Counted from the stretch's first letter, positions 44,204 to 54,175 are shown. The stretch is DNA of 64,000 nucleotides from Chryseobacterium senegalense (GCA_001403755.1 CYUH01000015.1:1-64000); one strand, 5' to 3'. Numbers and translations: made by a program. Notes: a model not told the origin generated them from the letters alone.

Positions 44204-44521
44204 ATGAAAAATTTAACTTTTATTGGTTTTCTGCTATTGGCAGTAGCATTTCTACTTTATTATTTATTGCCGGAATTTTCTTTCGTAAAATTATTTGAAC
44301 CCATCAGCTTAATGGGAATTCTCGCGGGAATTGGAATTGGGTTAATAATCGGTGGAATCGTTGGTTACGTAAGCAAAGGAACCGCATTAAAAGAAGAGCA
44401 GAAGCGCAAAGAATTGAAACAATTGAAAAAAGAAAAAGAAGAATTGGAAAAACAAGCGGCCGAACTAGCGAGGCAGCAAACAATCCAAAATACTACAAAT
44501 GAAAATCCTCAGAACTTTTAA
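44204..44521 (+). CDS. Small membrane protein with C-terminal coiled coil
   Basis: A 105-residue protein with two membrane segments (about 4-20 and 36-58, the second rich in Gly: GILAGIGIGLIIGGIVG). A charged coiled coil follows (EEQKRKELKQLKKEKEELEK). No family is recognised. ATG 44204 is preferred over a TTG nine codons upstream because it begins the hydrophobic segment. Its stop codon lies within the downstream hairpin. Confidence 0.6.
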   Translation: MKNLTFIGFLLLAVAFLLYYLLPEFSFVKLFEPISLMGILAGIGIGLIIGGIVGYVSKGTALKEEQKRKELKQLKKEKEELEKQAAELARQQTIQNTTNENPQNF

Positions 44522-44540
44522 TTCTGAGGATTTCTTATTT
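44503..44540. terminator. Two-way terminator overlapping a stop codon
   Basis: A perfect 12-base stem AAATCCTCAGAA/TTCTGAGGATTT (44503-44533) surrounds a seven-base loop that contains the TAA stop of the preceding gene. T-rich sequence follows on the + strand. It can also serve the convergent barrel-protein gene. Confidence 0.75.
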
Positions 44541-44554
44541 AAATACAGTTTTTA

Positions 44555-45178
44555 TTAAAACTGATACCCGACTCCAAGCATAAATAAACTTGGGCGTGAA
44601 TCATAACGAATTGTTTCGTTAATACCGGAATTATTATTGATAAATTCTCTTTGGTCTTTGGTGAAAGCACCTTCGTACCTAGCGTTTAATATTAATTTTT
44701 GAATTTTAGCTTGCGCACCAAATTGATAACCTACTGTGAAATTTTTAAGTGCATTTTCCTTAAAATCATCATATTGATTTTCGGAAGCCAGATTATAGGA
44801 TGCAACTGGACCTAAAAATACACCTAAATTATCTCCTATAATATTATATCCTAATAGTACCGGAACATCAACGCGATTGCTTTTTACTTCAAGAGTTGTT
44901 CCTGTGTTTGGCACTTCAAATTCGGATTTGAAAGTGGTGTAGTAGATTTCAGGCATTACAAACAAGGAAGCCGGCAAATCGATTTTTGCAGACAAACCTA
45001 CATTAAAACCAACATTGTTTTTTCCGGAATTATTATATGCTGAAACAGCTGTTCCTTTGATATTTTCCCAAGTTGGCTTATCGGTTTTAAATAGTAAATT
45101 TGCTTTACCTGCAAAAGATACTTGTGCCGACGCAAACACTGACGCGGAAAGTAAGGCGATGCTAAGTATTTTATTCAT
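44555..45178 (-). CDS. Outer-membrane beta-barrel protein
   Basis: A 207-residue protein with a signal peptide (ILSIALLSASVFASA). It has alternating beta-strand pattern typical of small porin-like barrels of Bacteroidota (FNVGLSAKIDLPASLFVMPE; LGVFLGPVASYNL; FTVGYQFGAQAKI), and ends with a C-terminal Phe (MLGVGYQF), an assembly signal. It overlaps the end of the MlaF gene by eight bases, so it shares that operon. Start may be 45178 or 45184. Confidence 0.72.
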   Translation of the reverse strand: MNKILSIALLSASVFASAQVSFAGKANLLFKTDKPTWENIKGTAVSAYNNSGKNNVGFNVGLSAKIDLPASLFVMPEIYYTTFKSEFEVPNTGTTLEVKSNRVDVPVLLGYNIIGDNLGVFLGPVASYNLASENQYDDFKENALKNFTVGYQFGAQAKIQKLILNARYEGAFTKDQREFINNNSGINETIRYDSRPSLFMLGVGYQF

Positions 45179-45980
45179 TTTCATTAGATTTTGTAATAAT
45201 ATTTTCAATCGAAGTTTTGTTCGTCTCCAAGAAATAATTTCGAAGTTCCTTGAAAAGTTCCGAAGAATAAACGAAGTCAATCAGGTTTTTATTGCCTGCA
45301 TTGATGAGGACATCTTTATTTCCTTCCCATTCTTTTATTCCTAAACGAAGGTATACAATTTTCTCGCCAATTGTCATTACCGAGTTCATATCATGGGTAT
45401 TAATAATGGTAGTCGTGTTATATTCTTTCGTAATTTCCAAGATCAAATCATCGATGATGTTCGAGGTATAAGGATCCAAACCAGAGTTGGGCTCGTCGCA
45501 GAATAAATATTTGGGGTTGTTTACGATCGCTCTAGCAATTGCCACCCTTTTTTGCATTCCTCCGGAGATTTCTGAAGGATATTTGCGGTTTGCTTTTTCA
45601 AGGTGAACGCGTCCTATTACTTCGAAAACACGTCTTTTCTTTTCGCGATAGCTAAGATTGGTAAACATATCTAATGGAAAAGTGATATTTTCTTCCACCG
45701 TCATCGAATCGAAAAGTGCACTTCCCTGAAATACCGTTCCGATCTCGGAGCGTAGAATTTGTTTCTCGTCCCGCGACATCTTGTTGATGTCTCTACCGTC
45801 AAAAAGAATACTGCCCGAACTGGGTTGATAAACATTTAGAAGACTCTTCAGAAAGACTGTTTTTCCTGAGCCACTTTGTCCAATAATGAGATTTACTTTC
45901 CCGGTATCGAAAGTTGTGGTAATTCCTTTCAGTACTTCCACCGCTTCGAAACTTTTCTTTAAATTTTTTACTTCTATCAT
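45171..45980 (-). CDS. mlaF: MlaF-like ABC transporter ATP-binding protein
   Basis: A 269-residue ABC ATPase. Walker A is LIIGQSGSGKTVFLKSL, the signature is EISGGMQKRVAIARA and Walker B is YLFCDEPNSGLDP. The sequence fits MlaF, which powers phospholipid transport between the membranes. The start is ATG 45980, which shares one base with the TGA of the permease gene (TGATG). An earlier start inside the permease gene would add 20 residues of out-of-frame sequence. The partner permease is directly upstream; an MlaD gene lies about 10 kb away. Confidence 0.85.
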   Translation of the reverse strand: MIEVKNLKKSFEAVEVLKGITTTFDTGKVNLIIGQSGSGKTVFLKSLLNVYQPSSGSILFDGRDINKMSRDEKQILRSEIGTVFQGSALFDSMTVEENITFPLDMFTNLSYREKKRRVFEVIGRVHLEKANRKYPSEISGGMQKRVAIARAIVNNPKYLFCDEPNSGLDPYTSNIIDDLILEITKEYNTTTIINTHDMNSVMTIGEKIVYLRLGIKEWEGNKDVLINAGNKNLIDFVYSSELFKELRNYFLETNKTSIENIITKSNENE

Positions 45981-46732
45981 CAGCTGAGGAACATTTGAGT
46001 TAAAATTAAATTGGTGATGATGATGGAAACAATTGTCCATACAACCGCTTGTGTACTTGCCCGACCTACCTCCAGTGAGCCACCTTTTACATTATAACCA
46101 AAAAATGCTGGGATGGAAGCGATTAAAAATGCAAAAACTGCCGTTTTGAAAATTGCATACCAAATGAAATGTTCGGGCATATACATCTGGATTCCGGTAA
46201 TATAATCTGCCGAGCTCCAATTTCCTGTTGCTATTCCGGCTAAATATCCTCCCCAAATACCAAAAACAATACTGATGAGAATGAGCAACGGATTGAAAAT
46301 TACACTGGCTAAAATCTTAGGTAAAATTAAAAAATTAGGTGAATTTACACCCATAATGTCTAATGCATCAATTTGTTCCGTAACCCGCATTGTACCGATA
46401 CTCGAAGCAATATATGAACCCACTTTTCCTGCAAGAATTACCGAGATAATGGTTGGAGCAAATTCTAAAATTAAAACCACTTTCGTTGCGTAACCAATAA
46501 ATGAATTGGGAATCGGAAAGGTGGATGCACTAAAATTATTATACATCTGAATTGCCACTACTGCTCCAACAAATATTGAGGTGAAAAGTACTAAACCAAA
46601 TGAATTGACCCCCAAATCATGAATTTCTCTCATGAAAAGTTTGCCGAAAACAGAAGATTTCTGTGGTTTTTTTATCGTTTTTGACAGCAGTAAGAAATAA
46701 GCTCCTACTTCGCTCAAAAGTTTTTTTAACAT
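45980..46732 (-). CDS. mlaE: MlaE-like ABC transporter permease
   Basis: A 250-residue membrane protein of the MlaE/YrbE family with the expected membrane segments and the conserved stretch ILEFAPTIISVILAGKVGSY followed by IGTMRVTEQIDALDIMG. It forms the inner-membrane channel for lipid transport and works with MlaF (overlapping stop and start) and an MCE protein (56546). It appears to be the first gene of the MlaE-MlaF-barrel operon. Confidence 0.85.
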   Translation of the reverse strand: MLKKLLSEVGAYFLLLSKTIKKPQKSSVFGKLFMREIHDLGVNSFGLVLFTSIFVGAVVAIQMYNNFSASTFPIPNSFIGYATKVVLILEFAPTIISVILAGKVGSYIASSIGTMRVTEQIDALDIMGVNSPNFLILPKILASVIFNPLLILISIVFGIWGGYLAGIATGNWSSADYITGIQMYMPEHFIWYAIFKTAVFAFLIASIPAFFGYNVKGGSLEVGRASTQAVVWTIVSIIITNLILTQMFLS

Positions 46733-46768
46733 TCCGCTAAATTAATGTTTATTTATTTTATCACTTTC

Positions 46769-48136
46769 TCAATTGGCGTTTTTATCACCACCGATTACTA
46801 AAAATATGGTCTTCAAAATGATGACTAAATCCAAACTAATGCTCCAGTTTTTCACATAAAAAGCATCCGCCAAGATTCTCTTTTTCATTTTAATTTCCAT
46901 ATCGCCGGTATCGCCTCGCAATCCATTGACTTGTGCTAAGCCAGTAATTCCGGGCTTTACCAAACTTCTTACCGAATATCTTCCTATTTTTAATTTATAA
47001 AAATCATCTACCAAAAGCATGTGAGGTCTTGGTCCTACCACCGACATGTCGCCCCACAAAACATTCAAAAACTGTGGCATTTCATCCAAACTCGTTTTTC
47101 TTAGGAAACGGCCGATTTTGGTTACTCTCTTATCGTTTTCCTCCGTAGTTTTCGTGGTGCAACCATCATTTACATACATTGTCCGAAATTTGATACAATG
47201 GAAAACCTGATCATGAAATCCATACCTCTTTTGAAGAAAAAATACCGGACCTCTGCTGTCAAGTTTAATTAATATCGCAATCAAGGGGAAGAGCCAGGTA
47301 CAAATCAAAACCAAGACCACTATTCCAAAAAAAATATCAAATGTTCTTTTGATGATAATATTTGTGAGAAAATCTAAAGGGAACTTCGAGCGGATCAGAA
47401 CGGGTTGCATCTCGATATATCCCAAATCATATTGAAAAAAAATATTCTTGGCTATATTCGGAACCAATGAGATGCGTACTTTGTGACGATCTGCCAAACG
47501 CAAAATTTCCTGCTCTTCTTGGTGATTAAATCTTACGGACGAAAGGTATAAAGTGTGAATTTCATTTTCTTTCCAGAAACTCACCAATTTCTCATAGCTA
47601 AATTCTTCATTGTCAGGAAATTCGAATATCCGAAAGCCGTAATCTTTTCGCTCAATTAAAATGTTTCTAAGGATTTCTGTAGCAGAATCATCATTTAAAA
47701 ACATAATATTTCGATAATTGATCCCTTTAGTTCTTAGGTATTTCAGGGTGAAAAACACCAGAGATTTCATGAAAAGTAGCAGTGAAAATAGTGTTACTGC
47801 AATGTAAAAGCGATCCATTTTCAGAAAATCATTATTGCTCACTTTTGCTAAAAGAATAACCCCGAAAATAAAAATAAGGATATGAGTTACCAGTCTTTCC
47901 AGGTAAATGGTGTACGTGATATTTCGAGCAATAGAGTATAATTTTGTCCTACCACTAAGAAGTATCCAAAATAATGTAAGCAAAATAATCGATAAGGCAT
48001 TTTGTTCCCAAATATTTTGATCATATAGCACCTCATTGTTCTTCATGAAAAAAAACAGGAAAACTCCTGTAATTACAATTACATCAAGAAGAATGAAAAC
48101 GATTTTAAAATACCGAGAATATCGAATTTTTTGCAT
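46769..48136 (-). CDS. Polyprenyl-phosphate sugar-1-phosphate transferase (WcaJ-type)
   Basis: A 455-residue membrane protein. The N-terminal part has four membrane segments (to about residue 135), then a CoA-binding-like domain. The C-terminal catalytic domain is typical: KRTFDIFFGIVVLVLICTWL, FFLQKRYGFHDQVFHCIKFR, RFLRKTSLDEMPQFLNVLWG and KPGITGLAQVNG. It transfers a sugar phosphate to undecaprenyl phosphate as the first step of polysaccharide assembly (family knowledge). Other polysaccharide genes begin at 60438. Confidence 0.85.
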   Translation of the reverse strand: MQKIRYSRYFKIVFILLDVIVITGVFLFFFMKNNEVLYDQNIWEQNALSIILLTLFWILLSGRTKLYSIARNITYTIYLERLVTHILIFIFGVILLAKVSNNDFLKMDRFYIAVTLFSLLLFMKSLVFFTLKYLRTKGINYRNIMFLNDDSATEILRNILIERKDYGFRIFEFPDNEEFSYEKLVSFWKENEIHTLYLSSVRFNHQEEQEILRLADRHKVRISLVPNIAKNIFFQYDLGYIEMQPVLIRSKFPLDFLTNIIIKRTFDIFFGIVVLVLICTWLFPLIAILIKLDSRGPVFFLQKRYGFHDQVFHCIKFRTMYVNDGCTTKTTEENDKRVTKIGRFLRKTSLDEMPQFLNVLWGDMSVVGPRPHMLLVDDFYKLKIGRYSVRSLVKPGITGLAQVNGLRGDTGDMEIKMKKRILADAFYVKNWSISLDLVIILKTIFLVIGGDKNAN

Positions 48137-48169
48137 AAATCCTTATAAAAAAAGTAAATTTAATATAAA

Positions 48170-48802
48170 TTACGGGATATTCAAATATTTATGAGTCTGT
48201 ACGGAAGCTTGCCATTTTGGGTTTGCGAGGATGAAATCGGTGATTTTTGGATACATTTCATTTCGTTTGCTCCACTCACTTTGTAGATATAATTTGCAGT
48301 TTTCCGACACTTTTGCAGCTTGTTCCTCCGCGAATTTGAAATCATTATTATTGAAAACAATGACCTTTAATTCACTGGCTTTGGCATAAATTTCCTCTTT
48401 TGGAAGTCCGGTTTTTTTTGGTGAAAGCGTGATCCAGTCCAGAATTCCGCTCATCTCATAAGCACCGGAAGTTTCGATGTGAATGGTGCAGCCCAACTCT
48501 TTCAAACGTGTAGTAAGCGGGACAAGATTCCACATTAGCGGTTCTCCGCCGGTTAAAACGATGGTCTTACAGTATTTTGCAGCGGTTTGGGCAATTTCTT
48601 CAGTATTCATCAGTGGGTGAAGGTTTGGATCCCAGCTCTCCTTAACGTCACACCAATGGCACCCCACGTCGCAGCCGCCGAGACGGATGAAATAAGCAGC
48701 CTTTCCGGTATGCGAACCTTCTCCTTGTAAAGTGTAAAAATGCTCCATCACAGGGAGCATTTTTCCTTCATTTAGTAATATATTTTCTTCTTCTTTAATC
48801 AT
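48170..48802 (-). CDS. queE: 7-carboxy-7-deazaguanine synthase
   Basis: A 210-residue radical-SAM enzyme of queuosine (preQ0) synthesis. YTLQGEGSHTGKAAYFIRLG leads to the Fe-S motif GGCDVGCHWCDVKESW (CxxxCxxC). TGGEPLMW and the C-terminal LQSEW segment also fit. It overlaps folD by eight bases at its start. Other queuosine genes are not in the window. Confidence 0.87.
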   Translation of the reverse strand: MIKEEENILLNEGKMLPVMEHFYTLQGEGSHTGKAAYFIRLGGCDVGCHWCDVKESWDPNLHPLMNTEEIAQTAAKYCKTIVLTGGEPLMWNLVPLTTRLKELGCTIHIETSGAYEMSGILDWITLSPKKTGLPKEEIYAKASELKVIVFNNNDFKFAEEQAAKVSENCKLYLQSEWSKRNEMYPKITDFILANPKWQASVQTHKYLNIP

Positions 48803-49679
48803 TATAAACTGAGGTTTTATAAGCTAATATGGTGTTTTTCATAAGCATCGCTCTGGTCATAGGACCTACGCCACCGGGAACTGGTGTAATCCATGAAGCT
48901 TTTGTTTTACAACTTTCGAAATCTACATCTCCTGCGAGATGATATCCTTTTTCCGAATCGTCATCAACTCTGGTAATTCCCACGTCGATAATCACCGTAC
49001 CTTCTTTAATCATTTCGGCTTTTAGGAAATTTGGGTCGCCTAATGCAGTGATCACGATATCAGCATTTTGTGTGAATTTTTCAATATGTGGAGTGTAAGA
49101 ATGGGTGAGGGTTACGGTAGAATTTCCAGGGAAATCTTTACGCCCCATCAAAATACTCATTGGTTTTCCAACGATGCGGCTTCTTCCGATAATTACACAG
49201 TGTTTTCCTTTAGTTTCGATTCCGTACCGTTCTAATAAAGTGAGGATTCCGTATGGAGTTGCAGGCAAGAAAGTATCCATCTCCAAAGCCATTTTCCCGA
49301 AATTTTCCGGGTGAAAACCATCTACATCTTTTCGTGGATCAATCGCCATGATGATTTTTTCCTGATCGATTTGTTTAGGCAAAGGCAATTGTACGATAAA
49401 TCCATCCACATCCTTCGATTTGTTGAGTTCATCAATTTTTTCTAAAAGTTCCGATTCCGAAACAGTACTCGGGAATTTTACCAAAGAAGATTTAAAACCG
49501 ACCTCCTTGCAATCTTTAATTTTGTTATTAACATAGGCGATGCTCGCGCCATTGTTCCCAACCAAAATTGCAACTAAATGCGGGGCTCTTCTTTTGTTAG
49601 CGACGATTTTTTCTACGTCTGCGCGGATTTCTTGTTTTATTTCTTTCGAAACTTTAAGACCGTCGAGGATTTGTCCCAT
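48795..49679 (-). CDS. folD: Bifunctional methylenetetrahydrofolate dehydrogenase/cyclohydrolase
   Basis: A 294-residue enzyme that interconverts methylene-, methenyl- and formyl-tetrahydrofolate. Visible are the catalytic Lys in SIAYVNNKIKDCKEVGF, VDGFIVQLPLPKQID, the Rossmann segment CVIIGRSRIVGKPMSILM and the C-terminal TPVPGGVGPMTRAML. Length is standard. It lies between pgi upstream and queE downstream, all on the minus strand. Confidence 0.92.
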   Translation of the reverse strand: MGQILDGLKVSKEIKQEIRADVEKIVANKRRAPHLVAILVGNNGASIAYVNNKIKDCKEVGFKSSLVKFPSTVSESELLEKIDELNKSKDVDGFIVQLPLPKQIDQEKIIMAIDPRKDVDGFHPENFGKMALEMDTFLPATPYGILTLLERYGIETKGKHCVIIGRSRIVGKPMSILMGRKDFPGNSTVTLTHSYTPHIEKFTQNADIVITALGDPNFLKAEMIKEGTVIIDVGITRVDDDSEKGYHLAGDVDFESCKTKASWITPVPGGVGPMTRAMLMKNTILAYKTSVYND

Positions 49680-49707
49680 TTTATTTTTACTTTTTATTGA
49701 TTTCAGA

Positions 49708-51348
49708 TTATTTATTTGCTTTAAAATAATTCATCAAACCATTGGTAGAAGAATCGTGAGAACTTACCGAATCATCATTTTCAAGCTCCGAAAGTACTTT
49801 CCCGGCTAAAACTTTTCCTAATTCTACCCCAAATTGATCGAAACTGAAAACGTTCCAAATTACACCTTGTACAAAAATCTTGTGTTCGTAAAGCGCAATT
49901 AATTCTCCTAACGTAAAAGGAGTTAATTCGTTGAATAACAATGAATTTGTCGGAGTATTTCCGTGGAAGATTTTATAATTAATCAAATGTTGATATTCTT
50001 CTTCTTTTTTGCCTTGATTTTCAAATTCTGCAATTACCTCGGCTTCAGTTTTACCAAAAGCTAAAGCTTCAGTTTGTGCAAAAAAGTTTGCCAACAGTTT
50101 TTCCTGATGATCAGAAATGGGATTACACGATTTCACATAAGCAATAAAATCTGCCGGAATCAGTTCCGTACCTTGGTGAATCAATTGGTAAAATGCGTGT
50201 TGGCCATTAGTTCCCGGTTCTCCCCAAATAATTGGGCCGGTTTCATAATCTACAAATTCACCATTTCTGTCAACACATTTTCCGTTACTTTCCATGTCAC
50301 CTTGTTGCAGGTAAGCGGGGAAACGATCCAGATATTGCGAGTAAGGCAAGATTGCATAAGTTGCGGCATTAAAAAAATTCCGATACCAAATTCCCAAAAG
50401 TCCCATTAAAACAGGAACGTTGTCCTTGAAATCGGCAGTTCGGAAGTGAATATCCGTTTCATGTGCGCCTTTCAGTAATTGTTCGAAATTTTCGTAACCA
50501 ACCGCTAGTGCGATGCTTAGACCTATTGCGCTCCACAATGAATATCTTCCGCCAACCCAATCCCAGAATTCGAAAATGTTTTCTTCTGCAATTCCAAAGC
50601 TTTTAACCGATTGAATATTAGTTGATAAAGCTACAAAATGTTTGGCTACATCTTCTTGATTTCCGGATTTTAGGAACCAACTTTTTGCCGTTTCCGCATT
50701 CGTCATTGTTTCCTGAGTGGTAAAAGTCTTCGAGGCGATTATGAAAAGTGTCGTTTCTTGATTGACGTTTTTCACCACTTCTGCAATATGATTTCCATCC
50801 ACATTCGAAACGAAATGTACATTTAATCGTGTTTTATAATGTTTTAAAGCAGAACAAACCATCACCGGACCGAGATCCGATCCACCGATTCCAATATTCA
50901 CTACGTCGGTAATTTCTTTTCCTGAAAATCCTTTATGCTCTCCCGAAATTACTTTTTCGGAAAAAGTTTTCATCTGATGGAGTACTTTTTCTATTCCGGG
51001 TTTTATGTTTTGTCCATCGACGAGAATTTCTTTTCCAGAAAAATCTCTCAATGCCGTATGCAAAACGGCTCTTCCTTCGGTTTCGTTGATTTTGTCCCCG
51101 GAAAACATTTTCTCGATTGCAGACTTCAGTTGGGTTTCTTCGGCTAATTTTATTAATAATTCGAAAGTTTCATCATTAATAAGGTTTTTAGAAAAATCGA
51201 AAAGATAATTCGCACGAACTCTTGAAAATTGGTTAAAACGCTCCGGATTGTTGCTGAAAAGCGAGCGCAGATCAAAATCTGTGTCAGCAAAATGCTGGTT
51301 TAGTGCGATCCATGCGGAAGTTTGAGTCGGATTTATTTTTTGTAACAT
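49708..51348 (-). CDS. pgi: Glucose-6-phosphate isomerase
   Basis: A 546-residue glycolytic enzyme that interconverts glucose-6-phosphate and fructose-6-phosphate. The family signatures are clear: [50 protein letters not shown] and [20 protein letters not shown]. The start is ATG 51348 (MLQKINPT); the alternative upstream ATG would add 12 residues and is close to the -7 box. Length is normal. Confidence 0.92.
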   Translation of the reverse strand: MLQKINPTQTSAWIALNQHFADTDFDLRSLFSNNPERFNQFSRVRANYLFDFSKNLINDETFELLIKLAEETQLKSAIEKMFSGDKINETEGRAVLHTALRDFSGKEILVDGQNIKPGIEKVLHQMKTFSEKVISGEHKGFSGKEITDVVNIGIGGSDLGPVMVCSALKHYKTRLNVHFVSNVDGNHIAEVVKNVNQETTLFIIASKTFTTQETMTNAETAKSWFLKSGNQEDVAKHFVALSTNIQSVKSFGIAEENIFEFWDWVGGRYSLWSAIGLSIALAVGYENFEQLLKGAHETDIHFRTADFKDNVPVLMGLLGIWYRNFFNAATYAILPYSQYLDRFPAYLQQGDMESNGKCVDRNGEFVDYETGPIIWGEPGTNGQHAFYQLIHQGTELIPADFIAYVKSCNPISDHQEKLLANFFAQTEALAFGKTEAEVIAEFENQGKKEEEYQHLINYKIFHGNTPTNSLLFNELTPFTLGELIALYEHKIFVQGVIWNVFSFDQFGVELGKVLAGKVLSELENDDSVSSHDSSTNGLMNYFKANK

Positions 51349-51381
51349 ATATTTTAAATGAGATAAGGAGTTTAGACGCCA

Positions 51382-51389
51382 CAAATTTA
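51382..51389 (-). promoter_or_regulatory. -7 box of the pgi promoter
   Basis: TAAATTTG on the minus strand, 33 bases before the pgi ATG, is a perfect match. No TTG -33 box is present upstream; the place is taken by the T-run of the terminator. Confidence 0.55.
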
Positions 51390-51422
51390 CGGAAAAATAA
51401 AAACCTCCGGAAAATCCGGAGG
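51390..51422 (-). terminator. Terminator below lon
   Basis: CCTCCGGA/TCCGGAGG (51404-51422) forms an eight-base GC-rich stem. On the minus strand it is followed by TTTTTATTTTT. It lies about 200 bases after the lon stop codon and abuts the pgi -7 box. Confidence 0.8.
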
Positions 51423-51625
51423 ATAAGTTTGTCGATTATGCTAAATTTTAGCTTAATTAAAAAAGGTTTTCAATTTTGCAGCGTCCTCTTATCACGGGAA
51501 AAGTCGCCTAGTTCTGCATTGACGAACATTAATACGAAAAGCAAAAACACTTGAAGTCTTTCAATTTTCGTAATTAAGATTTTAGTTGAAAATAAGATTT
51601 CTTAGTTAATCGTTTGCAATTGACA

Positions 51626-54031
51626 TTATTTTTCAATGGCAAGGTCGATTACTTCGCTCATGTGATTTACGTAATTGATTTTAAGCGTTTTCAGATAATC
51701 TTTTTTAATCTCTTCAACATCCTTTCTATTTGCTTCGCATAAAATAATTTCCGTGATTCCGGCTCTTGCAGCAGCGAGTAATTTTTCTTTAATTCCCCCT
51801 ACAGGAAGTACCTTTCCTCGAAGGGTAATTTCGCCGGTCATCGCAAGGTGCGATTTTACTTTTTTGTTTTTAAAACTTGAAACAATAGAAGTAAGCATTG
51901 CGATTCCTGCAGACGGACCGTCTTTTGGTGTTGCGCCTTCCGGAACGTGAACGTGGATGTTTTTCTTCTGAATATCTTCGGCAGATATTCCGAGTTCATC
52001 GTGCTTCGCTTTGATATATTCCAGCGCGATGGTTGCGGATTCTTTCATCACAGTTCCTAGATTCCCGGTCATTGAGAGATTTCCTTTTCCTTCGCTCAAG
52101 ATGCTTTCAATGAAAAGAATGTCGCCCCCAACTTGCGTCCATGCTAAACCGGTCACCACACCGGGTACTCCAGTGATTTCCGATAAACTTTTAGGTCTCG
52201 GAACACCCAAAATTTCATCAATCTTGCTGATGGTGATTTTGGGATCGTATCCCTTTTCTAAAGCAGTTTGCAAAGCTACCCATCTTGCTACAGAAGCAAT
52301 TTGTTTTTCCAAACCACGCACGCCGCTTTCCGAGGTGTGTGCGTCTATGATATGTTTCAATTCAGGATTTCCGAGTTTGAAAGATTTTGTATCAAGCCCG
52401 TTTTCTGCCTGTTGTTTTTTAATTAAATGTCTTTTGGCGATTTCTACCTTTTCTTCTAAAGTGTAACCAGCAATCTGAATAATTTCCATTCTGTCCAACA
52501 AAGGTCGCTGAATGGTAGAAAGTGAGTTTGCGGTCGCAATAAACATTACTTTAGAAAGATCGTAACCCAGTTCTAGGAAATTGTCATAGAAAGAATTATT
52601 CTGTTCCGGATCGAGAACTTCTAGTAATGCGGAACTCGGATCTCCGTGAATTCCCTGTCCAATTTTATCGATTTCATCTAAAACGATCACCGGATTGGAG
52701 GTTCCTGCTTTTTTTATTGATTGTAAAATTCGACCTGCCATTGCACCGATATAGGTTTTTCTGTGTCCGCGAATTTCGGATTCATCGTGCAAACCGCCTA
52801 AAGAAACTCTCACATATTTTCTGCCAAGTGCGTCTGCAACAGATTTTCCGAGGGAAGTTTTACCAACTCCCGGAGGTCCTACCAAACATAAAATTGGCGA
52901 TTTCATGTTATTTTTGAGTTTTAGAACCGCCATGTGCTCCAAAATTCTTTTTTTAATGTCTTCTAATCCAAAATGTGCTTTATCGAGAACTTTTTCGGCT
53001 TTACTAATGTCGAAAATGTCTTTCGAATAAGATTCCCAAGGGAGTTCCGTGAAAAAATCGAGGTAATTTCGCTGAACATTGTAGTCTGGCGAATTCGGAT
53101 TTTGGCGCTGAAGTCGGCTGATTTCTTTTTGGAAATGGTTTTCTACTTCTTCGTTCCATGATTTTTTTTTTGCCTTTTGCAAAAGTTCTTCAATATCGGA
53201 TTCTGGGCCGCCGCCAAGCTCTTCCTGAATGGCGCGCATTTGCTGGTTCAGGAAATATTCTCTCTGGCTTTTGTCCAGTTCGCGATTGGTTTTTTGATGA
53301 ATTTGGTTGCGCAACTCCAGTTTTCGGAAATCATTATGCATCAATTCATAACATTTCTCGGCTCTGTTCATCAAATTTTTTTCTTCCAGAAGTTTCTGTT
53401 TTTCTGCGGAAGAAAAATTTGCGTTGGTACAGATAAAGTTGAGCAAATCTTCATTGTCGCTCATATTTTTTATGGCGAAATTTGCTGCATTTGGAATATT
53501 TGGATCTAAATCGACAATTTTTAATGCCAAATCTTTGATGTTTTCTAGAAGCGCAGCATATTCTTCTGTTTTTTTAGAATTAACCTCTTTTAGTTTGGAG
53601 ATTTCCGCTTTAAAATAAGGTTTGGATTCCGTGAATTTTTTAATCGTAAATCTCTGGAATCCACGGGTAATCGCCGTAACGTTACCTTCCGGAAGTTTAA
53701 TGATTTTAATGATTTTTGCTAAGGTACCAACTTTATACAGGTCCTCTTCTGTTGGATTTTCTATGCTCGAATTGTTTTGGCTTAAGATCCCTATATATTC
53801 GTTATTTTTTTGTGCTTCCTCTAGAAGTTTTATCGACTTTTCACGGCCCGCCGTAATTGGGATTACTACTTTTGGGAACATCACCATATTTCTTACCGGT
53901 AAAATTGGAAAAATCGTCTGTTCCGAATTTTCGGAAAGTTCAACTTCATTATCCATATTGATTTCTTCAGCCACAATGCTGAAACCTTCATCCATTATTT
54001 CATCAAAATTGAAATCTTCAAATTCTTTCAT
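51626..54031 (-). CDS. lon: ATP-dependent protease Lon
   Basis: An 801-residue protease. The N-terminal substrate domain is followed by a AAA+ module (Walker A LVGPPGVGKTSLGKSVADAL, then FIATANSL sensor). The proteolytic domain has the catalytic Ser in EGATPKDGPSAGIAML and the Lys in GKVLPVGGIKEKLLAA. It degrades misfolded and regulatory proteins in the cytoplasm. ATG 54031 (MKEFEDFNFDEIM) is preferred to an upstream TTG. A 15-base palindrome lies 12 bases upstream of the start. The 200-base gap after the gene ends in a strong terminator. Confidence 0.92.
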   Translation of the reverse strand: MKEFEDFNFDEIMDEGFSIVAEEINMDNEVELSENSEQTIFPILPVRNMVMFPKVVIPITAGREKSIKLLEEAQKNNEYIGILSQNNSSIENPTEEDLYKVGTLAKIIKIIKLPEGNVTAITRGFQRFTIKKFTESKPYFKAEISKLKEVNSKKTEEYAALLENIKDLALKIVDLDPNIPNAANFAIKNMSDNEDLLNFICTNANFSSAEKQKLLEEKNLMNRAEKCYELMHNDFRKLELRNQIHQKTNRELDKSQREYFLNQQMRAIQEELGGGPESDIEELLQKAKKKSWNEEVENHFQKEISRLQRQNPNSPDYNVQRNYLDFFTELPWESYSKDIFDISKAEKVLDKAHFGLEDIKKRILEHMAVLKLKNNMKSPILCLVGPPGVGKTSLGKSVADALGRKYVRVSLGGLHDESEIRGHRKTYIGAMAGRILQSIKKAGTSNPVIVLDEIDKIGQGIHGDPSSALLEVLDPEQNNSFYDNFLELGYDLSKVMFIATANSLSTIQRPLLDRMEIIQIAGYTLEEKVEIAKRHLIKKQQAENGLDTKSFKLGNPELKHIIDAHTSESGVRGLEKQIASVARWVALQTALEKGYDPKITISKIDEILGVPRPKSLSEITGVPGVVTGLAWTQVGGDILFIESILSEGKGNLSMTGNLGTVMKESATIALEYIKAKHDELGISAEDIQKKNIHVHVPEGATPKDGPSAGIAMLTSIVSSFKNKKVKSHLAMTGEITLRGKVLPVGGIKEKLLAAARAGITEIILCEANRKDVEEIKKDYLKTLKINYVNHMSEVIDLAIEK

Positions 54032-54042
54032 AATATTATAGA

Positions 54043-54057
54043 ATGACAAAATGTCAT
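54043..54057. promoter_or_regulatory. Perfect 15-base palindrome before lon
   Basis: ATGACAAAATGTCAT has six-base arms around three A residues. It lies between the small ORF at 54059 and the lon ATG at 54031, a position suited to a repressor site or a leader hairpin. Confidence 0.4.
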
Positions 54058-54058
54058 G

Positions 54059-54175
54059 TTAATTAAATGTATTAATGAGCAAATTGAAAGTTTTGCTCTG
54101 TAACTCCCTAAAATAATTAGGTGCATCTAATTTCACAAGCATTGTGCCATCGGATAATTTAGACAAAATTTCCAT
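54059..54175 (-). CDS. Possible small protein (38 aa) upstream of lon
   Basis: An ORF of 38 codons plus stop, ATG 54175, ends 27 bases before the lon start codon. The predicted peptide has ordinary composition (begins MEILSKLSDGTMLVKLDAPN) and could fold as a small beta-strand/helix unit. I recognise no family. It could be a real small gene co-transcribed with lon or a chance ORF. Confidence 0.3.
   Translation of the reverse strand: MEILSKLSDGTMLVKLDAPNYFRELQSKTFNLLINTFN

Noticed and set aside
51470..51550. 26-residue ORF on the minus strand between lon and pgi, starting GTG
   Set aside because: Too short, no recognised family, no start signal; may be chance.
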